DNA of 57,489 nucleotides from an uncultured Lachnospiraceae bacterium. Its GTDB lineage: Bacteria > Bacillota > Clostridia > Lachnospirales > Lachnospiraceae. Of the stretch, positions 33,158-42,023 are shown piece after piece; the first letter of the stretch is position 1, and each line of letters begins with the position of its first letter. The position numbers and the translations under genes were made by a program. The stretch covers positions 1-57,489 of the forward strand of contig CAJUJG010000018.1 in NCBI GenBank assembly GCA_910586715.1, given 5' to 3'. Below the pieces are notes generated by a model. It made no database searches and was not told where the DNA came from. It saw nothing but the letters and a program-made list of their open reading frames with translations.

Positions 33158-33169
33158 TTACAGTATTAT
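33141..33169 (+). promoter_or_regulatory. Sigma-A promoter upstream of motA
   Basis: TTGCAA (33141-33146), 17-nt spacer, TATTAT (33164-33169). It would restart transcription after the flgE terminator and leave a leader of about 105 nt before motA. Confidence 0.5.
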
Positions 33170-33281
33170 ATATATATGAGAAAAATACATGGCGCAGGCA
33201 AATCATGGATTTGCTTTGATGTGCTTTGACAGGATGCTTGATATACGCAGAAAGAGAAAAAGATAAAGGAGTGTGTAAAAA

Positions 33282-34076
33282 GTGGATTTAGCGTCTTTAT
33301 TGGGTTTGATAATCGGTTTCGTTTTGGTTGTATTTGGTATTTTACAGGGTGCGGGTTCTGTGTCAGGTCTTGTATGGTTCCTTGATGCGCCGTCGGCGTT
33401 AATTACCTTTGGAGGATCAATCTTTGCGACAATGGCCTCCTGCACGATGGCAAACTTTGTCGGTGGCCTGAAAAGTATTGCATTAATTTTTAAGCCGGTA
33501 AATGTAAATATTCCGGAAATGATTACGAAGATTATTGAGCTCTCCAACATTGCAAGAAAAGAGGGACTTCTCTCATTGGAGGAGGCAGCGGGAAACCTTG
33601 ATGATGATTTTATGAAGAAAGGAATTATGCTGATTGTCGACGGTACAGATCCTGAGCTTGTGAGAGGCATTCTTGAGACAGAGCTTAACAGTATTGATGA
33701 GCGTCACAAGCTAAGGTCAGGCTTTTGGGATTCGCTTGGCGCGATGGGACCTGCATGGGGTATGATTGGTACGCTCGTTGGTTTAATCTGTATGCTTCAA
33801 AATATGTCGGATCCGACTTCCATTGGTCCGAAGATGGGTGTTGCCCTGATTACAACATTCTACGGTTCCATGCTTGCAAACTGGATTTGCACACCTTGCT
33901 CGAGCAAGCTGCAGGCAAACAATTCAACGGAAATTAGTGCAAAGGAAATTATGATAGAAGGTCTTCTCTCGATACAGGCAGGAGAGAACCCGAGAGTTAT
34001 TGAAGAAAAACTGAAATCTTTCCTTGCACCGAAGGATAGAGGAACATCAGAAGAAGGCGGTGGAGGTGAGGCTTAA
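33282..34076 (+). CDS. motA: Flagellar stator protein MotA
   Basis: 264 residues with four membrane segments (two near the N-terminus, two at about 150-200), the ion-channel part of the stator. The cytoplasmic loop with VDGTDPELVRGILETELNSIDERH and the segment MGPAWGMIGTLVGLICML are conserved. The start is GTG 33282 with AAAGGAG upstream. motB begins in the TAATG overlap. Preceded by its own promoter and CodY boxes. Confidence 0.95.
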   Translation: MDLASLLGLIIGFVLVVFGILQGAGSVSGLVWFLDAPSALITFGGSIFATMASCTMANFVGGLKSIALIFKPVNVNIPEMITKIIELSNIARKEGLLSLEEAAGNLDDDFMKKGIMLIVDGTDPELVRGILETELNSIDERHKLRSGFWDSLGAMGPAWGMIGTLVGLICMLQNMSDPTSIGPKMGVALITTFYGSMLANWICTPCSSKLQANNSTEISAKEIMIEGLLSIQAGENPRVIEEKLKSFLAPKDRGTSEEGGGGEA

Positions 34077-35011
34077 TGGGTAAGAAAAAGGAAGAATTTA
34101 AACTCCCGCCTGGTACCCCGGCACCCTGGATGAGTACTTTCTCGGACATGATGACGCTGCTGATGTGTTTCTTCGTACTGTTGTTCTCGATGTCAACCGT
34201 CGATGCGGCGAAATTTGAGGAAGTGGCAAAATCCTTTCAATCAACTTTTAGTATTTTTAACGGCGGTGCACAGGCAATCGGTGACGGTATTTTGGTCAGC
34301 AATGGTGTGAGCCAGTTAAATATGCTTGATGAATATATTAATTCAAGCGGAAAGACGGCGGATTCAGATGCAAAGGATCCGGAACAGCTGGATAAGACAG
34401 AGCAGGCGTCTTCAGATGTTGAGCCTACGGACACGACAGCGGCAGCGGCAAAGGACGCTGCAGAGCTTTTGGGGCTGACACAGCAGGAAGTTCAGGAGCT
34501 TCAGGATACAGTAGAGCAGATAGAAGAGGAAAAGCTAAAGCTTTCTGAGGCGCTTGCGGAGAAAATCGAGGAGGCGCTTACGGAAAATATGATTGCGGAC
34601 AAGGTAGATGTGTCCGTAAATGGGGATTATGTGCTTCTTACGTTTAACGGCGCGTTTTTGTTTGACTCAGGAAAAGCCGCTTTAAAGACGGATGCGCTTC
34701 CAGTATTGAATAAAGTAGGTATGATACTTGCCAGGTATGCAGAGTGGAATATTGAGATAGAAGGTCATACGGATTCTGTTCCGTTAAACGGCGGACGTTA
34801 TGAAAACAATGATGTGCTAAGCAGTTACAGAGCGCTTGCAGTGTTTGATTATCTCAAAGAAAATTCAAGCATTGATCCGGGAACAGTAAAGCATTCCGGA
34901 CGTGGAGAGTACATGCCGATTGCAGACAACGCGACGCCAGAAGGAAGGGCAAAAAACAGACGCGTTGAGATAAAAGTATATAATTCATTAAGCTCTGGCT
35001 CAATGAATTAA
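34076..35011 (+). CDS. motB: Flagellar stator protein MotB
   Basis: 311 residues. The single membrane segment begins WMSTFSDMMTLLMCFFVLLF with the ion-carrying aspartate at Asp24. A Ser/Thr/Asp-rich and coiled-coil linker (about 90-165) leads to the OmpA/MotB peptidoglycan-binding domain (GAFLFDSGKAAL, IEGHTDSVPL, HSGRGEYMPIADN, NRRVEIKV). The pairing with MotA is direct by gene overlap. Whether protons or sodium are used cannot be decided from sequence here. Confidence 0.95.
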   Translation: MGKKKEEFKLPPGTPAPWMSTFSDMMTLLMCFFVLLFSMSTVDAAKFEEVAKSFQSTFSIFNGGAQAIGDGILVSNGVSQLNMLDEYINSSGKTADSDAKDPEQLDKTEQASSDVEPTDTTAAAAKDAAELLGLTQQEVQELQDTVEQIEEEKLKLSEALAEKIEEALTENMIADKVDVSVNGDYVLLTFNGAFLFDSGKAALKTDALPVLNKVGMILARYAEWNIEIEGHTDSVPLNGGRYENNDVLSSYRALAVFDYLKENSSIDPGTVKHSGRGEYMPIADNATPEGRAKNRRVEIKVYNSLSSGSMN

Positions 35012-35032
35012 TATAAATAAGGGGGACGAAAA

Positions 35033-35551
35033 ATGAAACGAAATTTATTATCTATCATTATCCTTGCGCTGTTGGTGGTTAATATCGTACTGTCGGCAAT
35101 TATGATGGTAACGGTGTCAAGCGCATCGAGAAAGACTGCCGCACTTGTAGCGGATATTTCCACCATTATCGGACTTGAAATTGACGGGCTTCCGGCATCA
35201 GATGTAGGTGCATCGTCAGTTGCAATGGCGGATACGGCTGTTTATAACATTACTGATGAAATGACGATTCCGCTAAAAAATGATGAGGACGGCACAGCGC
35301 ATTATGCGGTGGGAAATGTGTCACTTTCACTGAATAAGACGCATGATGATTACAAGACTTATAATGAGGAGACGCTTGCGACGAGTGAAGGGATTGTGAA
35401 AGACATTATTTACTCAGTGCTGGGAAGCCACACAGTGGAGGAAGCAAGAAGTAATTCTGAGCAGATTAAATCTGAAATTCTTGTTAAAATTCAGGAGAAA
35501 TTTGCTTCAGAGGTTATTTATGGTGTATCATTTAACTTCTTATATAATTAA
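35033..35551 (+). CDS. fliL: Flagellar basal body-associated protein FliL
   Basis: 172 residues: an N-terminal membrane segment (residues 5-28) and an extracytoplasmic domain with HYAVGNVSLSLNKTHDDYKTYN. FliL surrounds or stabilises the stator. Sequence similarity within this family is low, so the call leans on the location between motB and fliM and on the topology. ATG 35033 has AGGGGGA upstream. Confidence 0.8.
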   Translation: MKRNLLSIIILALLVVNIVLSAIMMVTVSSASRKTAALVADISTIIGLEIDGLPASDVGASSVAMADTAVYNITDEMTIPLKNDEDGTAHYAVGNVSLSLNKTHDDYKTYNEETLATSEGIVKDIIYSVLGSHTVEEARSNSEQIKSEILVKIQEKFASEVIYGVSFNFLYN

Positions 35552-35648
35552 AACTCTTATTATGAGTATGAAGGGGAATTGATATATTTTAGGGTTATTT
35601 TCAATTGAAGACCTCTTTTGAAGAATGCTAACAGGGGGTGAATGGCGA

Positions 35649-36629
35649 ATGGGAGAGGTATTATCTCAAAGTGAGATTGACAGCTTGCTGGCAGCGCTTA
35701 GCAGCGGTGAGCTGGATGTCGAGGATATGCAGGAGAAGGACGAGCGACAGGTCAAAAATTATGACTTTAGCAGGCCTGCAAAATTCTCAAAAGAGCACCT
35801 GAGAACGTTAAACATGATTTTTGACCATTATGGGCGATTGTTGTCAACAAACTTACCGGTTTATTTAAGAAAGAATGTACAGGTAAGCGTGGCAAGTTCC
35901 GAGACAGTAACATTTGCCGAGTTCTCAAATGCGTTATCGAATCCGGTACTGCTTACGGTCGTGAACTTTTCTCCAATGCCTGGCAATATTATTATGGAGT
36001 TGACAAGTGGCTTGGGTTATGCGATTATAGACAGGATGCTGGGAGGCAGAGGAGACGCATTGGAAAAACCGAGAGAATTCTCGGAGATTGAGATGAGCAT
36101 TATTGAACGTATTATGGTTATCTGTATGCAGCTCTTGCGGGAACCGTGGAAAAATGTGGCGGAGGTTGATCCGTTTTTGGAACGGATTGAGACGAATCCG
36201 CAGTTTGCCCAGATTATTTCACCGAGCGATATGGTGGCGCTTGTTACCATGAATGTAAAAATCGGCGAAGTAGAAGGGTTAATGAATGTATGTATGCCGT
36301 TCTTCACATTGGAGTCTGTTATGGACAGGTTAAATACCAAGTTTTGGTATTCGAGCATGCAGAAGGTGGATGACGAGGATTACGAGCAGTTCGTTGAAAG
36401 TATGGTCCGCAGAGTGGATGTGCCTGTGAAGGCAGTGCTTGGAAAAAGCGTTATCACGGTTAATGATTTTGTCAACATACAGGTGGGTGATATTATACGG
36501 CTTGATTCAAGAGTCGAGGATGAGCTGAATGTATATGTGGGGAATATAAAGAAATTCAGTGCGGTTCCGGGCGCAAGCAAGGACTCATATGCAGTGAGGG
36601 TAACATCTGTATTTAGGGAGGAGGAATAG
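35649..36629 (+). CDS. fliM: Flagellar motor switch protein FliM
   Basis: About 326 residues of the C-ring. The N-terminal CheY-P-binding peptide LSQSEIDSLLAAL is intact, the CheC-like middle domain includes PGNIIMELTSGLGYAIIDRMLGG-type sequence, and the C-terminal SpoA/FliN-like domain ends the protein. I choose ATG 35649 with GGGGGTGA 7 nt upstream rather than an upstream TTG at 35625. Confidence 0.95.
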   Translation: MGEVLSQSEIDSLLAALSSGELDVEDMQEKDERQVKNYDFSRPAKFSKEHLRTLNMIFDHYGRLLSTNLPVYLRKNVQVSVASSETVTFAEFSNALSNPVLLTVVNFSPMPGNIIMELTSGLGYAIIDRMLGGRGDALEKPREFSEIEMSIIERIMVICMQLLREPWKNVAEVDPFLERIETNPQFAQIISPSDMVALVTMNVKIGEVEGLMNVCMPFFTLESVMDRLNTKFWYSSMQKVDDEDYEQFVESMVRRVDVPVKAVLGKSVITVNDFVNIQVGDIIRLDSRVEDELNVYVGNIKKFSAVPGASKDSYAVRVTSVFREEE

Positions 36630-36633
36630 GATA

Positions 36634-37884
36634 ATGGATGGTATGTTATCTCAGGACGAAATAAATGCGTTGTTGAATGGCGTAGATCTGTCAGCAGACA
36701 GTGGCAGTGATGCCAGTGCAGATACGGCAACAGCGACGATGGCAGGGGAAGATCCCCTTTCGGATGTGGAGAAAGACGCGATAGGAGAAGTGGCGAACAT
36801 CAGTATGGGTACTTCTGCTACAACGCTTTATTCACTGGTAAACAAGAAGGTTAATATTACAACGCCTGTTGTAGAGATGACAACTTGGGCGGACGTGATT
36901 AGGGAATATGAAAGACCGTGTGTATTTATTCAAATTAAATATACGGTAGGATTGAATGGAACGAATATTTTAGTACTGAAGGAGCATGATGTAAAGGTTA
37001 TTACAGACCTGATGATGGGCGGCGACGGTACGAATGTTGACGGGGACTTAACGGAGCTTCACTTGAGTGCCATTTCGGAGGCAATGAACCAAATGATGGG
37101 TTCTTCTTCGACATCGCTTTCTTCCATGCTTGGAAAAACAATTGATATCAGCCCGCCGGAAGCCAGTCTTGTGGATTTGCAGACAAAAGAACCGAAGGAG
37201 CTATCACCGTTCCTTGAGGATAATTTTGTTAAAATTGCCTTCAGAATGCAAATTGAGGATTTGGTGGATTCTACATTGATGCAGCTTTATCCATTAGAAT
37301 TTGCCAAGGATGTATCGGATACTTTTATGAAGCAGATGATGGGAGGGGAGGAAGCCTCTGCACCAGCGCCAGCTGCGCCTGCACCTGCACCTGCACCGGT
37401 ACCGACCGCGCCGGCACCGGATATGAGTATGCAGCAGCCTCAGATGGGCATGGGAATGCCGCCTCAAGGTCAAGGTATGGATATGAATATGGGAATGCCT
37501 CAGATGGGTACGGGAATGCCTCAGATGGGTACGGGAATGCCTCAGATGGGTTATGGAATGCCTATGATGGGTTATGGAATGCCCAATGTAAATATACAGC
37601 CTGCACAGTTTCAAAATTTTGCACCGGCTGGTCAGGGTGAAATGGTAAGCGCTGAGAGCATTGGACTGATTAAGGATGTGCCGTTGGAAGTAACGGTAGA
37701 GCTTGGGCGTACAAGCAAATCCATTTCTGATATATTGGAGTTTGCTCCTGGCACTATTATTGAGCTTGATAAAATTGCGGGCGAGCCGATTGATGTACTT
37801 GTGAATGGCAAGTTTGTTGCCAAGGGAGAGGTCGTTGTAATTGAGGAAAGCTTCGGTGTCAGAATTATGGAAATTATTAAATAA
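36634..37884 (+). CDS. fliY: Flagellar motor switch phosphatase FliY (FliN homologue)
   Basis: 416 residues. It combines an N-terminal CheY-P-binding peptide (LSQDEINALL), a CheC-type phosphatase domain with two E-x2-N active motifs (GEVANISMG at about residue 50 and EAMNQMMGS), a Pro/Met/Gly-rich linker made partly of tandem repeats (about 240-325) and a C-terminal FliN/SpoA domain (VPLEVTVELGRTSKSI). In B. subtilis FliY both forms part of the C-ring and dephosphorylates CheY-P at the switch. It follows fliM by 4 nt. Confidence 0.93.
   Translation: MDGMLSQDEINALLNGVDLSADSGSDASADTATATMAGEDPLSDVEKDAIGEVANISMGTSATTLYSLVNKKVNITTPVVEMTTWADVIREYERPCVFIQIKYTVGLNGTNILVLKEHDVKVITDLMMGGDGTNVDGDLTELHLSAISEAMNQMMGSSSTSLSSMLGKTIDISPPEASLVDLQTKEPKELSPFLEDNFVKIAFRMQIEDLVDSTLMQLYPLEFAKDVSDTFMKQMMGGEEASAPAPAAPAPAPAPVPTAPAPDMSMQQPQMGMGMPPQGQGMDMNMGMPQMGTGMPQMGTGMPQMGYGMPMMGYGMPNVNIQPAQFQNFAPAGQGEMVSAESIGLIKDVPLEVTVELGRTSKSISDILEFAPGTIIELDKIAGEPIDVLVNGKFVAKGEVVVIEESFGVRIMEIIK
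37492..37584 (+). repeat. 21-nt tandem repeat inside fliY
   Basis: Four consecutive 21-nt units beginning GGAATGCCTCAGATGGG (37492, 37513, 37534, 37555) plus a partial fifth encode a 7-residue GMPQMGT/Y repeat in the linker. The first two units are identical, the others vary slightly, so unit number could differ between strains. Confidence 0.85.
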
Positions 37885-37919
37885 AAGAGGTTTAATTTTA
37901 GAAAGGACAGGATTATAAT

Positions 37920-38282
37920 ATGGCAAAGAGAGTTCTTATCGTGGACGATGCGGCATTCATGAGAATGATGATTAAGGATATTCTTACCAAAAACGGATAT
38001 GAGGTTGCAGCGGAGGCGGAAAACGGAAAAATCGCCGTTAGCAAGTATCAGGAGTCGTCACCAGATTTGACGCTGCTTGACATTACAATGCCCGAGATGG
38101 ATGGTATTCAGGCATTGAAAGCGATTAAACAGCTTGATCCGGCAGCAAATGTGATTATGTGTTCGGCTATGGGACAACAGGCGATGGTTATTGAAGCGAT
38201 TCAGTCAGGTGCAAAAGACTTTATTGTAAAGCCTTTTCAGGCGGAGCGTGTATTAGAGGCAGTGAAAAAGGTAGTTGGTTAA
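37920..38282 (+). CDS. cheY: Chemotaxis response regulator CheY
   Basis: 120 residues, single receiver domain. Acidic pair Asp9-Asp10, phospho-acceptor Asp54 (LLDITMPEMDG), Ser82 at the usual Ser/Thr switch position and Lys104 (VKPF) are all present. CheY-P binds FliM and FliY to set rotation bias. It lies between fliY and fliO, the same place as in B. subtilis. Confidence 0.96.
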   Translation: MAKRVLIVDDAAFMRMMIKDILTKNGYEVAAEAENGKIAVSKYQESSPDLTLLDITMPEMDGIQALKAIKQLDPAANVIMCSAMGQQAMVIEAIQSGAKDFIVKPFQAERVLEAVKKVVG

Positions 38283-38284
38283 TA

Positions 38285-38617
38285 ATGCTGAATTCGATGG
38301 TGCAATTGATTACGGTATTACTGATATTTGTATTTGTGTTGGCGCTTGCATATATTACAACAAGACTTACGGCGGGATTACAAAAGGGAAGATATCAAAA
38401 CGCAAATGTTGAGATTCTTGAGACTTTTAAAATAGCGCCAACCAAGTATATCCAGATAGTAAGAATTGGTGAGAAATATTTTTCTTATGTTGTGTGTAAA
38501 GAGACAGTTACCCTACTTGGAGAGCTTGCAAAGGATGATGTTACGGAGTTTGCCCAAAAGAGTGGAAATGTGGCAATGGTAAGCTTTAAAGATATTTTTG
38601 ATAAACTCAGGAAATAG
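38285..38617 (+). CDS. fliO: Flagellar biosynthetic protein FliO (FliZ)
   Basis: 110 residues: one N-terminal membrane segment (about 5-28), a cytoplasmic part with ILETFKIAPTKYIQIVRIGEKYFSYVV-type sequence typical of FliO/FliZ. FliO helps assemble the FliP ring. It overlaps the fliP start by one base. Confidence 0.85.
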   Translation: MLNSMVQLITVLLIFVFVLALAYITTRLTAGLQKGRYQNANVEILETFKIAPTKYIQIVRIGEKYFSYVVCKETVTLLGELAKDDVTEFAQKSGNVAMVSFKDIFDKLRK

Positions 38618-39531
38618 TGAAGATGAGAAACAGATATAAAAATTATAATATAAAGCGGGAGTTGAAAAAGCTGTTTTATGCGCTTGCCATGATACTTATG
38701 CTTGTAGTAGCGGATGTAGGTGTTGCAAGCGCTACGAGTGAGGATGAGGCTGCTGCGGAACATATTTTAAACAATCAGCCCGGCGATGACGAAAACCGGA
38801 CAACCATTAATGATCCGGGTACGGCACAGACGCCGGAGGAGCTTTCGCAACTAAATATAGGGAACAGCCTTACGATTTCGCTGGACAATAACGGCAATGG
38901 AGAGCTGAACGGTATGCTGAGAATTTTGCTGATTCTTACGGCAATTGCAGTGTTACCGATTCTTTTGATAACACTTACTTCATTTACTAGAATTTTAATT
39001 GTGCTGCATTTTACAAGACAGGCATTAAACACGCAATCAGCGCCTCCCAATCAGGTATTGATTGCGATTTCGCTGTTTCTTACATTTTTTATTATGCAGC
39101 CGATTTTTTCGCAAATTTATACAGAGGCGATTGTGCCGTATGATGCGGGGGAAATCGGATTTGAGGAAGCATACGAAACGGCAATAACGCCGCTTCGGGA
39201 TTTTATGTTTGAGCAGACGCAGCTTAAGGATATTGATGTGTTTATGCAAATATCAAATACTGCTTGGGATGGTGCAAGCCAGGAACAGGTTCCTACATCT
39301 GTACTGATACCGGGCTTTATAATCAGTGAACTGCGCAGTGCGTTTATTATTGGCTTTATCATATACATACCGTTTATTGTGATTGATATGGTAGTGGCAT
39401 CTGTACTTATGAGTATGGGTATGATGATGCTTCCGCCGACGACGATTTCAATGCCATTTAAGATTCTTTTATTCGTGCTTGCAGATGGCTGGAATCTTGT
39501 GATTGTAAATTTGGTGCGAACGTTTTACTGA
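38617..39531 (+). CDS. fliP: Flagellar export gate protein FliP
   Basis: 304 residues with a signal peptide (hydrophobic stretch about residues 17-35, ending VGVASATS), unusual in general but normal for FliP, and membrane segments in which FTRILIVLHFTRQALNTQSAPPNQ and PTTISMPFKILLFVLADGW (the family signatures) are clear. GTG 38617 overlaps the fliO stop; ATG 38623 is an equally possible start with AGGA about 10 nt upstream. Confidence 0.94.
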   Translation: MKMRNRYKNYNIKRELKKLFYALAMILMLVVADVGVASATSEDEAAAEHILNNQPGDDENRTTINDPGTAQTPEELSQLNIGNSLTISLDNNGNGELNGMLRILLILTAIAVLPILLITLTSFTRILIVLHFTRQALNTQSAPPNQVLIAISLFLTFFIMQPIFSQIYTEAIVPYDAGEIGFEEAYETAITPLRDFMFEQTQLKDIDVFMQISNTAWDGASQEQVPTSVLIPGFIISELRSAFIIGFIIYIPFIVIDMVVASVLMSMGMMMLPPTTISMPFKILLFVLADGWNLVIVNLVRTFY

Positions 39532-39549
39532 TAAAGGATGGTGAAGAAA

Positions 39550-39819
39550 ATGTCTGTAGATATGGTTACGGATATGATGCAGGATGGGATTATGGTGGTT
39601 TTGAAAACCGCAGCGCCGCCCTTGCTTGTATCCTTGGTAATAGGACTTTTGATAAGTATATTTCAAACGGTTACATCGATTCAGGAGCAGACGTTAACGT
39701 TTGTGCCCAAAGTGGTCGGAATGTTTGCCTGTCTCATGCTGTTAGGCCATTGGATGTTAAATAATATGACGACTTTTATGACAGAATTATGGAATAATTT
39801 TTCAATCTATATCAGATAA
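39550..39819 (+). CDS. fliQ: Flagellar export gate protein FliQ
   Basis: 89 residues, the standard FliQ length, with two membrane segments and the signature PPLLVSLVIGLLISIFQTVTSIQEQTL (in part) and FVPK. I prefer ATG 39550 (GGTGA upstream, 89 residues) over ATG 39538. Confidence 0.93.
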   Translation: MSVDMVTDMMQDGIMVVLKTAAPPLLVSLVIGLLISIFQTVTSIQEQTLTFVPKVVGMFACLMLLGHWMLNNMTTFMTELWNNFSIYIR

Positions 39820-39847
39820 ACATCAGAAGGGAGCAGGGTAGCAAACG

Positions 39848-40630
39848 ATGCTGAACTTATCTTTTCCGTTGTCCGAGCTTGAATACTTTCTCTTGATACT
39901 GATGCGCATTGCGAGTTTTGTGTTTGTGGCTCCGTTTTTTAGTACGAGAGGAATACCAAATAATGTAAAGATAGCGCTTAGTGTGTTTATTGCATATATT
40001 ATGTATCAATTCGGACCGGAACATGTCTATCCTCAATATGGTACATTTGTTGCATATTGCGTTGTGGTTTTAAAGGAAGTGGCGGTTGGCCTGTTAATTG
40101 GATTGGCGGCACAGCTGTGTACTTCTGTTGTTTTATTTGCGGGGCGCGTGATTGATATGGAGGTTGGTTTGTCAATGGCAAATGTATTTGACCCTACGAC
40201 GAATGAACAGTCAACACTTTCCGGTGTAATTTTGCAGTATGGAACAATGCTGATTCTTTATACAACAGGATTGCACAGGTATCTTTTGAAGGCGCTTATG
40301 GAGACTTTTACTCTGATACCGATTAATGCGATTCATATTAATACAGACAGACTGCTTGCGAACTTAATTAGCTTTTTAGGAAATTATATTATTATTGGTT
40401 TTCGGATTTGTCTTCCTGTATTTGCAAGTATCACGCTTATGAATATTGTACTTGGGATTTTGGCAAAGCTTGCACCTCAGATGAACATGTTTTCGGTTGG
40501 TATCCAGTTAAAACTTCTTGCAGGGCTTAGTGTTCTTTTGATAACGATGCGAATGATGCCGGATATCTGTAATTTCATCAGCACACAGATGCAGCAGATG
40601 ATCGTGGCTACTGTGGAGGGGTTAATGTAA
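39848..40630 (+). CDS. fliR: Flagellar export gate protein FliR
   Basis: 260 residues with about six membrane segments. The N-terminal FVFVAPFFSTRGIPNNVKIALS and the region VGLLIGLAAQL...AGRVIDMEVGLSMANVFDPTTNEQ are characteristic. FliR is the single subunit that completes the FliPQR export gate. TAATG overlap with flhB indicates translational coupling. Confidence 0.95.
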   Translation: MLNLSFPLSELEYFLLILMRIASFVFVAPFFSTRGIPNNVKIALSVFIAYIMYQFGPEHVYPQYGTFVAYCVVVLKEVAVGLLIGLAAQLCTSVVLFAGRVIDMEVGLSMANVFDPTTNEQSTLSGVILQYGTMLILYTTGLHRYLLKALMETFTLIPINAIHINTDRLLANLISFLGNYIIIGFRICLPVFASITLMNIVLGILAKLAPQMNMFSVGIQLKLLAGLSVLLITMRMMPDICNFISTQMQQMIVATVEGLM

Positions 40631-41739
40631 TGTTGGAATTAAATTTACAGTATTTTGCCAAAGAAGGTCCGGGTGGGGAAAAAACAGAAGAGCCTACCGC
40701 GAAAAAAAGGGAAGATACGCGAAAAGAAGGTAAGGTTGCAAAAAGTAAAGAGATGTCAAGCGGTGTGCAGCTTATTGCGCTCTTTTTAATACTGAAATTT
40801 TGGGTAGGGCATATGGGAGCAAATTTCATGGAGCTGTTTAGTGAGCTTTATGAAAAAATGCCTGCTTACACAACATATTGGGGTGGACGGATTGTTGCTT
40901 CTGATTATAGAATTTTGTTTAACGGTGTATTGGTAGAGCTGTTGATACAGCTTTTGCCATTTTTTTTAGTGGGGGTTGTAATTTCCGTATTGGTAAATAT
41001 GCTGCAGTTCAAATTTAAAATTTCAACAAAGCCGCTGCAGCCAAAGTTTAATAAATTAAATCCGATTTCTGGAATGAAAAAACTTTTTTCCAAAGAAAAG
41101 ATTATGGAATTGCTCAAATCAATTGCGAAAATAATCCTGATAATGGCAGTTGTTTACAGCACGATAAAAAATGATTGGGTATATCTTGTTAAGTTTTATC
41201 AAATGCCGTTAACACAGGCAATAGAACTGATCGGCAATATTGTTATTAATATGGGGTTGAAGATTTCTTTAGTATTTATGATTATTGCCTTTATAGATTT
41301 GATTTATGAGCGGCGGAAGTTCAAAGAAGATATTAAAATGACAAAGCAGGAGGTAAAAGACGAATATAAGAACGCAGAAGGTGATCCGCAGATCAAGGGC
41401 AAGATCAGGCAGAAGATGCGAGAGGCTTCTCAGCGTAGGATGATGCAGGATGTACCGAAGGCAGATGTAGTAATTACGAATCCTACACATTTTGCTGTGG
41501 CAATACGATATGATGCCAATGAGGGATCGGCACCGAAGGTGCTTGCAAAAGGCGCTGATTTGATAGCGCAAAAAATTAAAGATATTGCAAGGGAGAATAA
41601 TGTGGAGATTGTGGAGAATAAGCCGTTAGCGCGTATGCTTTATGCTAATGTTGATGTAGGGCAGGAAGTGCCGCCGGAACTATATCAGTCTGTTGCAGAG
41701 GTTCTTGCGCTTGTTTATAAGATGCAGGGAAAGATTTAG
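40630..41739 (+). CDS. flhB: Flagellar export switch protein FlhB
   Basis: 369 residues: an N-terminal EEPTAKKREDTRKEGKVAKS, four membrane segments (to about residue 215) and a cytoplasmic domain with the self-cleavage motif NPTH (Asn284) in VVITNPTHFAVAIRYD. Autocleavage between Asn and Pro switches export specificity together with FliK. A terminator lies about 100 nt downstream. Confidence 0.97.
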   Translation: MLELNLQYFAKEGPGGEKTEEPTAKKREDTRKEGKVAKSKEMSSGVQLIALFLILKFWVGHMGANFMELFSELYEKMPAYTTYWGGRIVASDYRILFNGVLVELLIQLLPFFLVGVVISVLVNMLQFKFKISTKPLQPKFNKLNPISGMKKLFSKEKIMELLKSIAKIILIMAVVYSTIKNDWVYLVKFYQMPLTQAIELIGNIVINMGLKISLVFMIIAFIDLIYERRKFKEDIKMTKQEVKDEYKNAEGDPQIKGKIRQKMREASQRRMMQDVPKADVVITNPTHFAVAIRYDANEGSAPKVLAKGADLIAQKIKDIARENNVEIVENKPLARMLYANVDVGQEVPPELYQSVAEVLALVYKMQGKI

Positions 41740-41762
41740 ATATTTGTTTTTTATCATATGGA

Positions 41763-41811
41763 GTTTACATAAAATATTTATAAAAATAATATGTAATCTT
41801 ATTATGTAAAT
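41763..41811. repeat. Opposed TTTACATAA/TTATGTAAA pair in the flhB-flhA gap
   Basis: GGAGTTTACATAA (41760-41772) and TTATGTAAATCC (41802-41813) form a long-spaced inverted repeat, with ATATGTAATC in between; another TTATGTAAAT is at 41945-41954. Same motif as before flgB, fliK and motA. Confidence 0.45.
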
Positions 41812-41837
41812 CCTAGATGAATCCTATTATTTTATGG

Positions 41838-41880
41838 AAAAGACCGTTTGTGAGGTAAAAACGCACATAGGTCTTTTGTT
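41838..41880 (+). terminator. Intrinsic terminator inside the fla/che cluster, after flhB
   Basis: AAAAGACC (41838-41845) pairs with GGTCTTTT (41870-41877), enclosing a partially paired 24-nt loop and followed by GTTTTATTT. It ends the motA-flhB segment and implies a promoter before flhA; TTGTAT (41885-41890) with TATAAA (41906-41911) at 15-nt spacing is the best but weak candidate. Confidence 0.7.
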
Positions 41881-42023
41881 TTATTTGTATAAGTTATATA
41901 AAAATTATAAAAAATTTGAAATTTTCAAAATTATTATGGACTAATTATGTAAATTGTGAGATAATTTATCGTGACAGGAAAAAAGGATTATTTTATTATT
42001 TAGGAGTTAAGGGGGAATAAGAC

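Noticed and set aside
41915..41934. TTTGAAATTTTCAAAATT as a CodY box before flhA
   Set aside because: At least four mismatches to the consensus; it is a simple AT-rich palindrome.
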